64,000 nucleotides of DNA from Nonomuraea montanisoli (GCF_013363975.1 NZ_JABWGN010000011.1:61588-125587), one strand, 5' to 3'. Positions 33,616-42,181 are shown, numbered from the stretch's first letter. Notes: a model not told the origin generated them from the sequence alone. Numbers and translations: made by a program.

Positions 33616-33667
33616 TAGGCTGCGATCGGTGACCAATCGCACGAAAGTGGGGGGAGGAGGCCGATGA
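33616..33667 (+). CDS. 12-codon leaderless upstream ORF coupled to the O-methyltransferase gene
   Basis: TAGGCT (33616-33621), 7 bases, then GTG 33629 opens a frame of 12 codons ([12 protein letters not shown]) whose TGA (33665-33667) overlaps the ATG of the next gene (33664). The Gly codons coincide with the strong GGGGGAGGAGG ribosome site of that gene. The peptide itself is probably unimportant; the arrangement would couple translation. No known family. Confidence 0.5.
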
Positions 33668-34302
33668 CCAGTCAGGCGGAGGCCACTCTGGCCTATGCGG
33701 AGCAGTTCCATCCCGAGGATGAGATCCTGCGCGCGGCGCGGCAGCGCGGGCTGGAGATGGGCGCGGTGCCCATCCTTCCCGGAGGCGGGGCGGCGCTCTG
33801 CTTCCTCGCCACGGCGCTCAACGCCAAGTCGGTCGTCGAGATCGGCACCGGCTGCGGCGTCTCGGGGCTCTGGCTGCTGCGCGGCATGCGCCCCGACGGC
33901 ACGCTGACCAGCGTGGACGTCGAGCCCGAGCACCAGCGGCTGGCGCGGCAGGCGTTCGCGGAGGCGGGCTTCGCGGGTGGCCGGGTGCGGCTGATCAGCG
34001 GCCGCGCGCTCGACGTGCTGCCCCGGCTGTCGGACGGCGGCTACGACATGGTCTTCGCCGACGCGGCCAAGCAGGAGTACGCGGACTACCTGGCCGAGTC
34101 GGTCCGGCTGCTGCGCGTGGGCGGCATCGTGGCCTTCGACAACGCGCTCTGGCACAACCGCGTGGCCGACCCGGCCCAGCGCGACCCCGACACGGTCGCC
34201 CTGCGCGAGCTGGGCAAGCTCGTACAGGGCGACGACCGTCTCCGGTCGCTGCTGATGCCGCTGGGCGACGGCCTGCTCGCCGCCGTCAAGATCGCCGGCT
34301 AG
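33664..34302 (+). CDS. class I SAM-dependent O-methyltransferase
   Basis: 212 residues, ATG 33664 with GGAGGAGG just upstream. Catechol-O-methyltransferase-like fold (family 3): [20 protein letters not shown] (SAM motif I), [34 protein letters not shown] (metal-binding Asp) and [18 protein letters not shown]. It is the positional homologue of Rv1220c, divergent from sigE. Substrate unknown. The gene may be coupled to a 12-codon upstream frame. Confidence 0.93.
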   Translation: MTSQAEATLAYAEQFHPEDEILRAARQRGLEMGAVPILPGGGAALCFLATALNAKSVVEIGTGCGVSGLWLLRGMRPDGTLTSVDVEPEHQRLARQAFAEAGFAGGRVRLISGRALDVLPRLSDGGYDMVFADAAKQEYADYLAESVRLLRVGGIVAFDNALWHNRVADPAQRDPDTVALRELGKLVQGDDRLRSLLMPLGDGLLAAVKIAG

Positions 34303-34400
34303 CGGTCACCTGCGGGCCAGTCGCTCCAGGCGGCCGGCGGTCACCCGCAGGTCAGCCGTGCCAGACCGGCCGGCGGTCACCCGCGGGTCAGCCACTCCAG
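34301..34400. repeat. three degenerate 36-bp copies of the pepA 3-prime end
   Basis: GGTCACC anchors lie at 34304, 34339 and 34375 (periods 35 and 36). Each copy reads, leftward, as an LEWLTRG-stop-like end; only the rightmost is the real end of the aminopeptidase gene (stop 34377-34379). The others lie between that stop and the O-methyltransferase gene. Confidence 0.75.
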
Positions 34401-35786
34401 CAGGACCCGCACCCCGAACCCCGTGGCGCCCTTGGTCAGGATGCCGTCGTCCACGGTGCTGCGCCCCACCCCGGCGATGTCGAGGTGCGCCCACGGCCGC
34501 CCGCCCGCGAACTCCCGCAGGAACAGCGCCGCCGTGATGGACCCGGCGCCGTAGGTGGACCCGCTCTCCACGTTGGCCAGGTCGGCGATCGGCGAGTCGA
34601 GGGCGGGCGCGTACTCGTCGATGAGCGGCATGCGCCACAGCCGGTCGTCGCTGTCGCGCCCCGCCGCGAGGAGCCCCTTGGCGAGGTCGTCGTCGGTGGA
34701 GTAGACGGCGCCGACGTTGCGGCCCAGCGCGACGCTGATGGCGCCCGTCAGCGTGGCGATGTCGACCACGGCGTCGGGGTCGAGCTCGGCGTCGGCGTAG
34801 GCGAGCGCGTCGGCCAGCACGAGGCGCCCCTCGGCGTCGGTGTTGAGCACCTCGACCGTGCGCCCGCCGTAGTGGGTGATGACGTCGCTGGGCCGCTGGG
34901 CGGTGCCGGACGGCATGTTCTCGGCCGCGGCGACCAGGCCGGTGACGCGGACCGGGGCGCCCATCCGGGCCAGTGCCCCGATGACGGCGATCACCACGGC
35001 GCCGCCCGCCATGTCGGTCTTCTGCGTCTTCATGTTCTCGGTCGGCTTGAGCGACAGGCCGCCCGAGTCGAACGTGATGCCCTTGCCCACGAGCACCACG
35101 TGGCGCTCGGCGGGCCCCTCGGGGACGTAGGAGAGCTGGATGAGGCGAGGAGGGTTGGCCGAGCCGCGGCCGACCGCGAGGATGCCGCCGAACCCGGCCG
35201 CCTGGAGCTCCTCCTCGTCCCACACCCGCACGGGCACGCCCTGCTCGCCGGCGCGCTCGGCCAGCCAGGCGGGCGTCTTGACCGACGACGGCGTGTTGGC
35301 GAGGTCACGGGCCAGCGCCACGGCCTGGGCGACGGTCTCGCCCCGCCGTACGGCCCGCTCGTCGGCGGAGACGAACCGCAGCGCGCGCACGGGCGTCTTG
35401 CCCGGGGCGCCGATGCGGAAGGAGTAGGCGGCGAGCAGCGCGGCCTCGGCGAACGCGGTGGCGTCGCCCTCGGGCACCACCACGGTCAGCTCGTCGCGGC
35501 CCCGGGCCCTGCGGGTGAGCCCGGCCGCCGCCTTGCGCAGGGCCTTCGGCGAGCCGTCGCCGACGCCGTACAGCAGCACGCGCCCGACGCCGTCCTCCCG
35601 CGCCACGGGGACCTCGATGATCTCGCCGACCTCCCCCTTGGCCTCGTAGTGGGCCAGCAGGCCGGGCAGGGGCACCGGCAGGTCGAGCTCGACCGCCGGG
35701 ACCAGCTCGGACGTGTAGGGGACAGCCAGCAGCTCGGCGCCGTCGGGGACGCCGGCGACCACCGATGCAGTGGTCTCAATGGGCAC
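34377..35786 (-). CDS. pepA: leucyl aminopeptidase (M17 family)
   Basis: 469 residues from GTG 35786 (GAGGAGAAGG upstream). The C-terminal catalytic domain has GKGITFDSGGLSLKP (metal Lys and Asp), MKTQKTDMAGGAVV and the M17 signature NTDAEGRLVLADAL. The N-terminal domain is the usual macro-like fold. The dinuclear metal enzyme removes N-terminal Leu and other residues in the cytoplasm and functions as a hexamer. Its 3-prime end is duplicated downstream. Confidence 0.95.
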   Translation of the reverse strand: MPIETTASVVAGVPDGAELLAVPYTSELVPAVELDLPVPLPGLLAHYEAKGEVGEIIEVPVAREDGVGRVLLYGVGDGSPKALRKAAAGLTRRARGRDELTVVVPEGDATAFAEAALLAAYSFRIGAPGKTPVRALRFVSADERAVRRGETVAQAVALARDLANTPSSVKTPAWLAERAGEQGVPVRVWDEEELQAAGFGGILAVGRGSANPPRLIQLSYVPEGPAERHVVLVGKGITFDSGGLSLKPTENMKTQKTDMAGGAVVIAVIGALARMGAPVRVTGLVAAAENMPSGTAQRPSDVITHYGGRTVEVLNTDAEGRLVLADALAYADAELDPDAVVDIATLTGAISVALGRNVGAVYSTDDDLAKGLLAAGRDSDDRLWRMPLIDEYAPALDSPIADLANVESGSTYGAGSITAALFLREFAGGRPWAHLDIAGVGRSTVDDGILTKGATGFGVRVLLEWLTRG

Positions 35787-35864
35787 GGAACCTTCTCCTC
35801 GAACGTCGGCGACCCTGGCGCGCGGATACGCCAGGGCCGTGGGACAGGTCTGTCTCGGGAGCTC

Positions 35865-36032
35865 TCAGCCGACGACGTTCTTCAGCGCCTCGCCGAGCGC
35901 CTTCGCCTCGTCAGCGGAGATCTCCACGACGAGCCGGCCGCCACCTTCCAGAGGGACCCGCATGACAATGCCGCGCCCTTCCTTGGTGACCTCGAGCGGA
36001 CCATCGCCGGTCCGCGGCTTCATCGCCGCCAT
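35865..36032 (-). CDS. DUF3117 small protein (Rv1211-like)
   Basis: 55 residues, MAAMKPRTGDGPLEVTKEGR..., nearly identical to the mycobacterial Rv1211 family by recall. GGAAGGG lies 8 bases before ATG 36032. It is a highly conserved actinobacterial protein of unknown function with a predicted beta-beta-alpha shape, and lies next to tag as in M. tuberculosis. Confidence 0.93.
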   Translation of the reverse strand: MAAMKPRTGDGPLEVTKEGRGIVMRVPLEGGGRLVVEISADEAKALGEALKNVVG

Positions 36033-36175
36033 GCGTGCATCCCTTCCTGCCTTGGGCTCCCGCGGCCCGCGATTTTTTGTCCGCCCGCCAGGGAGGGCGG
36101 TATTCACGTCTTCTGTGATGTCCTATTCTCCCGCATCGCGAGCGCTCATGGGTAACGATCTCCTCCCAGAATGCG

Positions 36176-36988
36176 TTGTCCAGGGTGGCGAAGACGTCCA
36201 AACTGGACAGCGTGCACGCACGAGCTGCCCTGTTCGACCTCTATGGGGACCACCTGCGCCCACGCGGCGGACGGGCCTCCGTGGCGGCTCTCGTACGCCT
36301 CATGAAACCGCTGGAGATCGCCGCTCCAGCCGTGCGCACCGCTGTTTCGCGCATGGTCCGGCAGGGCTGGCTGGAGCCCGTCAGATTGCCGCAGGGGGCC
36401 GGCTACGGGCTCACGCCCAAGTGCGTCAGAAGACTGGACGACGCCGCGTCGAGAATTTACCGAGCGGGAACACCGTCCTGGCAAGGCCGGTGGCATCTGA
36501 TCGTTTTGGAACCCGTGAAGGATCGGCCGCGTAGAGAGCGGGTCAAGGCCGTTCTCGCGTTTCTCGGCTACGCGCCGCTGTCGGAGGCGACCTGGGTCGG
36601 GCCGCGCTCCTCACGCGAGGTGGACCACCTGCTGGCGAGCGAGGGACTGCGGGCCGACCGGTTCGACGCGGCGCTGGAGGGCGACCCCCGCGAGCTGGTC
36701 GCGCGAGCCTGGGATCTGGCGGCCGTCGGCGAGGCGTACGAGCGATGGCTGTCGGAGGCTGCCACGCTGGTCGGGGCGCTGCCGGGCGACGCCCCGGACG
36801 ACCGGGTGTTCGCGACGAGGAGCAGGCTCGTGCACGGGTGGCGCAACTTCCTCTTCCGCGACCCCGGTCTGCCCCCCGAGCTGCTGCCGCCCGGCTGGCC
36901 CGGTGAGCGGGCCAGGACGTACTTCGAGCAGGAGGCCGCCCGCCTGCTGCCCTCAGCCGCCGCGTTCGTCGACAGGGAGCTGCCGTGA
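36176..36988 (+). CDS. PaaX family transcriptional regulator
   Basis: 270 residues if TTG 36176 is used; GTG 36185 or GTG 36212 are in-frame alternatives and none has a good ribosome site. N-terminal winged helix (ALFDLYGDHLRPRGGRASVAALVRLM ... APAVRTAVSRMVRQGWLEPVR) and the PaaX central and C-terminal domains (WHLIVLEPVKDRPRRERVKAVLAFLGY). PaaX represses phenylacetate degradation and is relieved by phenylacetyl-CoA. The stop overlaps the start of an enoyl-CoA hydratase gene, linking it to aryl- or acyl-CoA metabolism. Confidence 0.93.
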   Translation: MSRVAKTSKLDSVHARAALFDLYGDHLRPRGGRASVAALVRLMKPLEIAAPAVRTAVSRMVRQGWLEPVRLPQGAGYGLTPKCVRRLDDAASRIYRAGTPSWQGRWHLIVLEPVKDRPRRERVKAVLAFLGYAPLSEATWVGPRSSREVDHLLASEGLRADRFDAALEGDPRELVARAWDLAAVGEAYERWLSEAATLVGALPGDAPDDRVFATRSRLVHGWRNFLFRDPGLPPELLPPGWPGERARTYFEQEAARLLPSAAAFVDRELP

Positions 36989-37761
36989 TCCGCTATGACG
37001 TGACCGACGCCGTCGCCACCGTCACGCTCGACCGGCCGGAGGCGATGAACTCGCTGACGGCCGAGGTGAAGTCGGCCCTGCTGGAGGCGCTGCGCCACGC
37101 GGCCGCCGACGACGGGGTGCGCGCGGTGCTGCTGACCGGCACCGGCCGGGCCTTCTGCGCCGGCCAGGACCTGCGCGAGCACGCCGACAACCTGGAGGCG
37201 GGGCGTGGGCTCGCCGGGACCGTGCGCGAGCACTACAACCCGATGGTCGAGCTCATCGCCACCATGGGCAAACCGGTGGTGGCCGCCGTCAACGGCGTCG
37301 CGGCCGGCGCCGGCGCCTCGCTGGCCTTCGCCTGCGACCTGCGGGTGGCCTCGGACAAGGCCAAGTTCGCGCTCGCGTTCTCCGGCGTCGGCCTCGCCCC
37401 CGATTCCGGCGCGTCGTGGACGCTGCAGCGCCTCGTCGGCGCCGGGCGCGCCACCGAGCTCATGCTGCTCGGCGAGCCGCTCGACGCGGCGCGGGCGCTG
37501 GAGCTGGGGCTGGTCACCCGGGTCGTGCCGTCGGAGGACGTGCTCAAGACCGCCACCGAGCTCGCGGTACGGCTCGCGCAGGGCCCCACGCTCGCGTACG
37601 CGGCCACCAAGGCGGCGCTGGCCTACGCCGCCACGAACGCGCTGCCGGAGGCGCTGGAGATGGAGGCCGTCCTGCAGGATGCGTGCGCCGCCACCCAGGA
37701 CCACATCGACGCCACCCGGGCCTTCCTGGCCAAGCAGCGCCCGTCGTTCAACGGCCGCTGA
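36985..37761 (+). CDS. enoyl-CoA hydratase/isomerase (PaaG-like)
   Basis: 258 residues. GTG 36985 overlaps the PaaX stop (GTGA). Crotonase fold: LTGTGRAFCAGQDLREHADN (oxyanion motif), KPVVAAVNGVAAGAGASLAFACDLRVAS, GVGLAPDSGASWTL with the Asp (GLAPDSG) that is typical of PaaG-type isomerases rather than two-Glu hydratases. Likely acts on ring-1,2-epoxyphenylacetyl-CoA or a related acyl-CoA. Its 3-prime end overlaps the convergent tag gene by 14 bases. Confidence 0.92.
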   Translation: MIRYDVTDAVATVTLDRPEAMNSLTAEVKSALLEALRHAAADDGVRAVLLTGTGRAFCAGQDLREHADNLEAGRGLAGTVREHYNPMVELIATMGKPVVAAVNGVAAGAGASLAFACDLRVASDKAKFALAFSGVGLAPDSGASWTLQRLVGAGRATELMLLGEPLDAARALELGLVTRVVPSEDVLKTATELAVRLAQGPTLAYAATKAALAYAATNALPEALEMEAVLQDACAATQDHIDATRAFLAKQRPSFNGR

Positions 37762-38320
37762 GCGCGCTCTCCCGGGCGCGCGCCACGCACCCCTCGATGT
37801 GGTCGTTGACCAGGCCGATCGCCTGCATGAGCGCGTACGCGGTGGTCGGCCCGACGAACCGGAAGCCGTGCCGCTTCAGCTCCTTGGCCAGCGCCTTCGA
37901 GCCGGGCGTGACGGCGGGCACGTCGGCCATCGTCCGCGGCACCGGGGAGTCGGGATCGGCGTGGCGCCACACCAGCTCGGACAGGCCGTCGGGCAGGTCG
38001 AGTGCGACGCGGGCGTTGTTCACGACGGCTTCGATCTTGGCGCGGTTGCGGACGATCCCGGCGTCGCCGAGCAGCCGCTCGACGTCCTGCTCGGTGTAGG
38101 CGGCGACCTTCGGGATGGAGAAGCCGTCGAACGCGGCGCGGAAGTTCTCGCGCTTGCGCAGGATCGTCAGCCAGGACAGGCCGGACTGGAACGCCTCCAG
38201 CGCCACCCGCTCGAACACCAGGTCGTCACCGCGGACGGGACGGCCCCACTCGTCGTCGTGGTAGGCGGTGTAGATCGGGTCGGTCAGGCCCGGCCAGGTG
38301 CACCGGATCATGTCGGTCAC
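37748..38320 (-). CDS. tag: DNA-3-methyladenine glycosylase I
   Basis: 190 residues. IRCTWPGLTDPIYTAYHDDEWGRPV (Cys and aromatic pocket), LEAFQSGLSWLTILRKRENFRAAF, and the C-terminal VNDHIEGC with HhH-like helices; zinc ligands Cys and His conserved. It removes 3-methyladenine from alkylated DNA. GTG 38320 overlaps the stop of the upstream DivIVA-like gene (GTGA), so they form an operon, as in Rv1209-tagA of M. tuberculosis. Confidence 0.95.
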   Translation of the reverse strand: MTDMIRCTWPGLTDPIYTAYHDDEWGRPVRGDDLVFERVALEAFQSGLSWLTILRKRENFRAAFDGFSIPKVAAYTEQDVERLLGDAGIVRNRAKIEAVVNNARVALDLPDGLSELVWRHADPDSPVPRTMADVPAVTPGSKALAKELKRHGFRFVGPTTAYALMQAIGLVNDHIEGCVARARESALSGR

Positions 38321-39066
38321 GCGCGCTCGTCCCCGTCCTTGCCCGCCGCCGCCCGCACCGGCCGCCCCTCCCCCTCGTCGTGCCCGTCGATCCCGACCGC
38401 CTCGTCGTCCTTCTCGTCCTTCTCGTCCCGCTCGTCCCGCTCGTCGTCCTTCTCGCCGCTCCTGAACTCGGGCCCGGGCGCTCGCTCCGGCTGCTCAGTG
38501 TGTATCTCGGCGTGTATCTCGGTGCTCTCCGGCTGCTCGGTGTGCTCGGCGCTCTCCGGCTGCTCCGGGGCCGGGACGTCGTCCGTCGAGACGTCCCGCG
38601 CCGGGGCGAGGGCGGCCGGCGCGGCGACGACCGGGTCGCCGTTCTCGGGCAGCATGGGCAGTTCGGCCGGCCCCTCGGGCTCGTGATCGGTGCGAGGACC
38701 GCCGCCCGGCGAGGCGTACAGCTCCTGGCGCGCGTACAGGCGGCTCGACATCAGCTCCGAGACCCGCTGCTCCAGCACCGCGATGCGGGTGTCGCGCGCG
38801 CTGATCGCGCTGGCGGCCCTGCGCAGGGTCTCGTCGACGCTCTGCGTGTGATAGCCGACGAGATTGACCGGAAGCTGCAGCGCCATGAAGTCGACCGCCG
38901 TGAGCTGCCCGGCCTCGGGCAGGTCGAGAGGCGGCACGTCCGGCGGGAACTCGGTCAGCTCCCCGCCCCTGCCGAGGGAGACCAGCACCACGCAGGCCAG
39001 GATCGCGAGCGCGGCGATGGCGAGAATGACCAGCACATGGGCATCGTACTCATACCATCGAGGCAT
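38317..39066 (-). CDS. membrane-anchored DivIVA-domain-like protein (Rv1209-like)
   Basis: 249 residues from ATG 39066. One N-terminal transmembrane helix (about 10-31, VLVILAIAALAILACVVLV), then a DivIVA-like segment (FMALQLPVNLVGYHTQSVDETLRRAASAISARDTRIAVLEQRVSEL) with the G-Y-x-x-x-x-VD motif and a short coiled coil. A long Glu/Pro-rich and Asp/Glu/Lys-rich tail follows (DERDERDEKDEKDDE). Probably a polar or septal membrane-binding factor. It shares a CATG start tetramer with the divergent small gene at 39065. Coupled to tag by a 4-base overlap. Confidence 0.85.
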   Translation of the reverse strand: MPRWYEYDAHVLVILAIAALAILACVVLVSLGRGGELTEFPPDVPPLDLPEAGQLTAVDFMALQLPVNLVGYHTQSVDETLRRAASAISARDTRIAVLEQRVSELMSSRLYARQELYASPGGGPRTDHEPEGPAELPMLPENGDPVVAAPAALAPARDVSTDDVPAPEQPESAEHTEQPESTEIHAEIHTEQPERAPGPEFRSGEKDDERDERDEKDEKDDEAVGIDGHDEGEGRPVRAAAGKDGDERA

Positions 39067-39346
39067 GAGTCCCGCAGTTGTCGCACCCGGTGCGCCTCCG
39101 GACCCCTCCTGGACTCCCGCGGGCTCGCCCGCGGAGGCCGCCGCGCTGGCGCGCGCGGGCGCGACCGTGCTGGTCACGCTGCCCGCGCCGCTCGACGCGG
39201 CGCTGGCCGCCGCGGCCGTCTACCGCTGGCACGGCGCGGGCGTGTTCGTCACCGAACACACCGAGCAGGTACGCCAGGCGCTGGAGATGACCGACTCGCT
39301 CGCCGGCCGGCGTCCCCCCGCCCTGGCCCGCCGCGCCCTGGCCTGA
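39065..39346 (+). CDS. small protein resembling the C-terminus of dihydropteroate synthase
   Basis: 93 residues from ATG 39065, 6 bases after TACCAT (39053-39058), hence probably leaderless. The end HGAGVFVTEHTEQVRQALEMTDSLAGRRPPALARRALA resembles, from memory, the last helix and tail of FolP-type proteins (R-V-H-x-V ... R-PPA-x-ARRGLA). No pterin or PABA-binding motifs are present, so it is not an enzyme by itself. In M. tuberculosis folP2 lies near this spot but in the other relative orientation. Moderately confident it is a gene, low for origin. Confidence 0.55.
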   Translation: MSPAVVAPGAPPDPSWTPAGSPAEAAALARAGATVLVTLPAPLDAALAAAAVYRWHGAGVFVTEHTEQVRQALEMTDSLAGRRPPALARRALA

Positions 39347-39406
39347 GAGCCGGACGGGCAGGCGCCGCATCCTGGTCCGAGAGCCGGGCGTGTCGCGCGG
39401 GCGGGC

Positions 39407-39991
39407 TCAGCCCGTGGCCTCGCCGAGTTCCTCGGCCGTGGGGCGCACCGGGCGGGGGCGGCCCTCGATGTGGTCGAGCGCCTCCTCCACCGACGACGTC
39501 CACGCGATGGCGTCGAAGACGTTCGCCCGGGTGAACCCCTCGTCGTACATGTGCTCCACGAGCCCGCGCAGCGAGGCGTAGAGCCCCCACGGGTCGAGGA
39601 CCACCAGCGGCCGGTCGTGGATGCCGAGGACCCGGGCCGTCCAGATCTCGAACAGCTCCTCCAGCGTGCCGATGCCGCCCGGCAGCACGAGGAAGGCGTC
39701 GGACCGCTCGTCCATGGCCGCCTTGCGCTCGCGCATGCCGGGGGTGACGATCAGCTCGTCGGAGTCGCGGTCGGCGATCTCGATGTCCACCAGCACCTGG
39801 GGGATCACGCCGACCGTGCGGCCGCCCGCCGCGCGGGCCGCGGCGGTGACGGCGCCCATGCAGGAGACGGTGGCGCCGCCGCTGACCAGGGTGTGACCGC
39901 GCCTGGCCAGCTCGGCGCCGACGCTCGTCGCCAGCTCCACGTACTTGGGGTCGATCTTCTGACTGGAGGCGCAGAACACACAGACATTCAC
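39407..39991 (-). CDS. LOG family protein (nucleoside 5-monophosphate phosphoribohydrolase type)
   Basis: 194 residues from GTG 39991 (TAAGCT 8 bases upstream). NVCVFCASS, LVSGGATVSCMGAVTAAARAAGG and LPGGIGTLEELFEIW (PGGxGTxxE) identify the LOG/lysine-decarboxylase-like fold that cleaves cytokinin-type or other nucleotides to base plus ribose phosphate. Homologue class of Rv1205. A second, longer LOG protein is directly upstream in the same orientation. Confidence 0.9.
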   Translation of the reverse strand: MNVCVFCASSQKIDPKYVELATSVGAELARRGHTLVSGGATVSCMGAVTAAARAAGGRTVGVIPQVLVDIEIADRDSDELIVTPGMRERKAAMDERSDAFLVLPGGIGTLEELFEIWTARVLGIHDRPLVVLDPWGLYASLRGLVEHMYDEGFTRANVFDAIAWTSSVEEALDHIEGRPRPVRPTAEELGEATG

Positions 39992-40023
39992 GACATGACA
40001 GCTTAAATGCCGATTATGCGGGG

Positions 40024-40830
40024 TTACTGCGGCTCCGCCGGCTGGCTCGCGACCGCCTCCAGCTCCTCCTCGCGCTGCCGGGAGCGCGCCCGGTCGGCGT
40101 CGACGATGATCCGCACGGCCTCGTCCACGTCGTCCGTGACGGTGATCAGGTCGAGGTCCTGCTCGGCGATCTTCCCGGTGCCCAGGAGCGTGCTCTTGAT
40201 CCAGTCGACGAGCCCGCCCCAGAACTCCGACCCCATGAGCACGACCGGGAACGAGGTGACCTTGTGCGTCTGCACCAGCGTCAGTGCCTCGAACAGCTCG
40301 TCCAGCGTGCCGAAGCCGCCCGGCAGGGCGATGAAGCCGCACGAGTACTTCACGAACATGGTCTTGCGCACGAAGAAGTAGCGGAACTCGATGCCGAGGT
40401 CGACGTAGTCGTTCATGCGCTGCTCGAACGGCAGCTCGATGCCGAGCCCCACCGAGACGGCTCCGTCGACCTCGGTGGCGCCCCGGTTGGCCGACTCCAT
40501 CACGCCCGGCCCGCCGCCCGTGATGACGGCGTAGCCCGCCTCGGCGATGGCCCGGCCGAGCGCGCGGCCCATGGCGTACTCGGGCGTGCCGTCGGGGGTG
40601 CGGGCCGAGCCGAAGACCGTGACGGCGGGGGGCAGCTCGGCGAGCTGGCCGAAGCCCTCGACGAACTCCGCCTGGATGCGCAGCACCCGCCACGGGTCCA
40701 TGTGGACCCAGTCGGTGGGGCCCTGCCGGTCGAGCAGGCGCTGGTCGTGCGTGGAGTCGGGGACGAGCTTGCCACGGACCACGGCCTGGCCCTGGCGGCG
40801 CTCGCGACGCGTCGTGTCCATGCGGATCAC
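40024..40830 (-). CDS. LOG family protein, long form (TIGR00730 type)
   Basis: 268 residues from GTG 40830, favoured by AAGGAGGG 5 bases upstream; ATG 40821, 7 bases after TAGCGT, would be a leaderless alternative. AVTVFGSARTPDGTPEYAMGRALG, VITGGGPGVMESANRGA, and IALPGGFGTLDELFEALTLVQTHK give the Rossmann-like LOG motifs. The long N-terminal extension (RRERRQGQAVVRGKLVPDST) is typical of the actinobacterial subgroup. Two adjacent LOG proteins of different length probably act on different nucleotides. Confidence 0.92.
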   Translation of the reverse strand: MIRMDTTRRERRQGQAVVRGKLVPDSTHDQRLLDRQGPTDWVHMDPWRVLRIQAEFVEGFGQLAELPPAVTVFGSARTPDGTPEYAMGRALGRAIAEAGYAVITGGGPGVMESANRGATEVDGAVSVGLGIELPFEQRMNDYVDLGIEFRYFFVRKTMFVKYSCGFIALPGGFGTLDELFEALTLVQTHKVTSFPVVLMGSEFWGGLVDWIKSTLLGTGKIAEQDLDLITVTDDVDEAVRIIVDADRARSRQREEELEAVASQPAEPQ

Positions 40831-40977
40831 GCTAGCCCTCCTTCGGTGCCCCTGCGGCCGGGGCCGTCCCCTCCGGCGCCGGCTCACCTCCCCGTGGACC
40901 GGGCCGTGAACGGCCCACGGGCGGGCCGTCCCAGCAAAATAGCAGGTCAACGGCCGTCTGAGGAGCGGCAAAAAATC

Positions 40978-41046
40978 ATGAAAAAAGTAGGGAACCGGAT
41001 TTCGACCACCCTGCGTCTAACTGCCGAGGGTGCTGCTCGGGACTGA
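40978..41046 (+). other. 22-codon frame in an A-rich pocket next to dapE terminator
   Basis: ATGAAAAAAGTAGGGAAC opens a 22-residue frame (MKKVGNRISTTLRLTAEG...) ending at TGA 41044-41046. AGGAG lies 12 bases upstream. The A-runs at 40970-40986 stand out in this genome; on the minus strand they are two T6 runs and may instead be the tail of the dapE terminator. GGGAAC-N18-CGTC inside it could be an ECF promoter. Coding status doubtful. Confidence 0.25.
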
Positions 41047-41090
41047 AAGTGGCTTTCCCCGCCAAATGGCCGGCGAGGAAAGCCACTTTC
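41045..41090. terminator. 14-bp hairpin terminator downstream of dapE
   Basis: GAAAGTGGCTTTCC (41045-41058) pairs perfectly with GGAAAGCCACTTTC (41077-41090); the loop also folds (GCC-AAAT-GGC). On the minus strand it lies 35 bases past the dapE stop, with T6 runs about 60 bases further on. The rest of 40831-41125 contains no supported gene. Confidence 0.8.
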
Positions 41091-41125
41091 ACGTTCCGGG
41101 GTCTTCCGAGGGGCCCGCGGGCAGG

Positions 41126-42180
41126 TCAGGCCGAGAGCCAGGCGAGCATCGCCCGCTCGCTCTCCACGATCTTCGGCAGCGCCACGTACTCCCCCTGCTG
41201 GTGCGCCAGGTTGGGGTCGCCGGGACCGTAGTTGACGGCCGGAACGCCCAGCGCCGAGAACCGTGCCACGTCCGTCCACCCCAGCTTGGCCCGCGGCTCG
41301 CCGCCCACGGCCGCGGCGAAGGCGGCCGCCACCGGGTGCGTCAGGCCCGGCCGGGCGGCGGGGGCGCTGTCGGTGAACTCCACCTCGAACCCGTCGAAGA
41401 CCTCGCGCACGTGCTCCCGCGCCTGCTCCTCGCTGAGGTCGGGCGCGAACCGGTAGTTGACCGTGACCACGCACAGGTCGGGGATGACGTTGCCCGCGAC
41501 CCCGCCGCGCACGCCCACGGCGTTGAGGCCCTCGTGGTACTCCAGCCCGTCGACCACCGGCCGCCGGGCCTGGTAGGCGTTCAGGCGGGCCAGCACCGGC
41601 TCGACGCCGTGGATGGCGTTGACCCCGAACCAGGACCGGGCGCTGTGCGCGCGCTTGCCCCTGACCACGACCTCGGCCCGCAGCGTGCCCTGGCAGCCGC
41701 CCTCGATCACGCCGTCGGTCGGCTCCATGAGCACCGCGAAGTCGGCGGCCAGCCAGTCGGCGTGGTCGCGGGCGATCCGGTTGAGGCCGTTGCGCTCGGC
41801 CTCGACCTCCTCGCAGTCGTAGAAGACGTACGTGACGTCGCGGTTGGGCGCCGGGAGGGCCGCGGCGAGCTTCAGCGCGACGGCGACGCCCGCCTTCATG
41901 TCGGAGGTGCCGCAGCCGTAGAGCAGGTCGCCCTCGACGCGGCTCGGCAGGTTGCCGTGGACGGGCACCGTGTCGAGGTGCCCGGCGATCAGCACCCGCT
42001 CGCCGCGCCCGAGCGAGGTGCGGGCGACGACCGTCTCGCCGGACCGCTCGACCTTCAGGTGCGGCAGCACGCCGAGCGCCCGCTCCACCGCGTCGGCCAG
42101 CGCGCGCTCGCCGCCGCTCACCGACTCGATGTCGACGATCGCCGCGGTCAGGTCGCGGACGTCCTGGGTCAGGTCCAGCA

Positions 42181-42181
<1 letters not shown>
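41126..42181 (-). CDS. dapE: succinyl-diaminopimelate desuccinylase
   Basis: 351 residues from ATG 42181. M20 metallopeptidase motifs: IAGHLDTVP (His-x-Asp), GTSDMKAGVAVAL (bridging Asp), YDCEEVEAERNGL (Glu-Glu catalytic pair), GNVIPDLCVVTVNYR and a final AHQQGEYV His. It removes succinate from N-succinyl-LL-diaminopimelate, the step before LL-DAP epimerisation for peptidoglycan and lysine. Start overlaps the dapD stop (TGATG), so the two are translationally coupled. Actinobacterial length is normal. Confidence 0.95.

Noticed and set aside
34303-34376. Gap repeats as an attachment site
   Set aside because: Copies match the end of pepA and there is no integrase or tRNA gene nearby; simple tandem duplication explains them better.
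36061-36100. T6 run at 36073-36078 as a terminator
   Set aside because: The preceding plus-strand stem is weak and no plus-strand gene ends here; it lies in the upstream region of the DUF3117 gene on the other strand.
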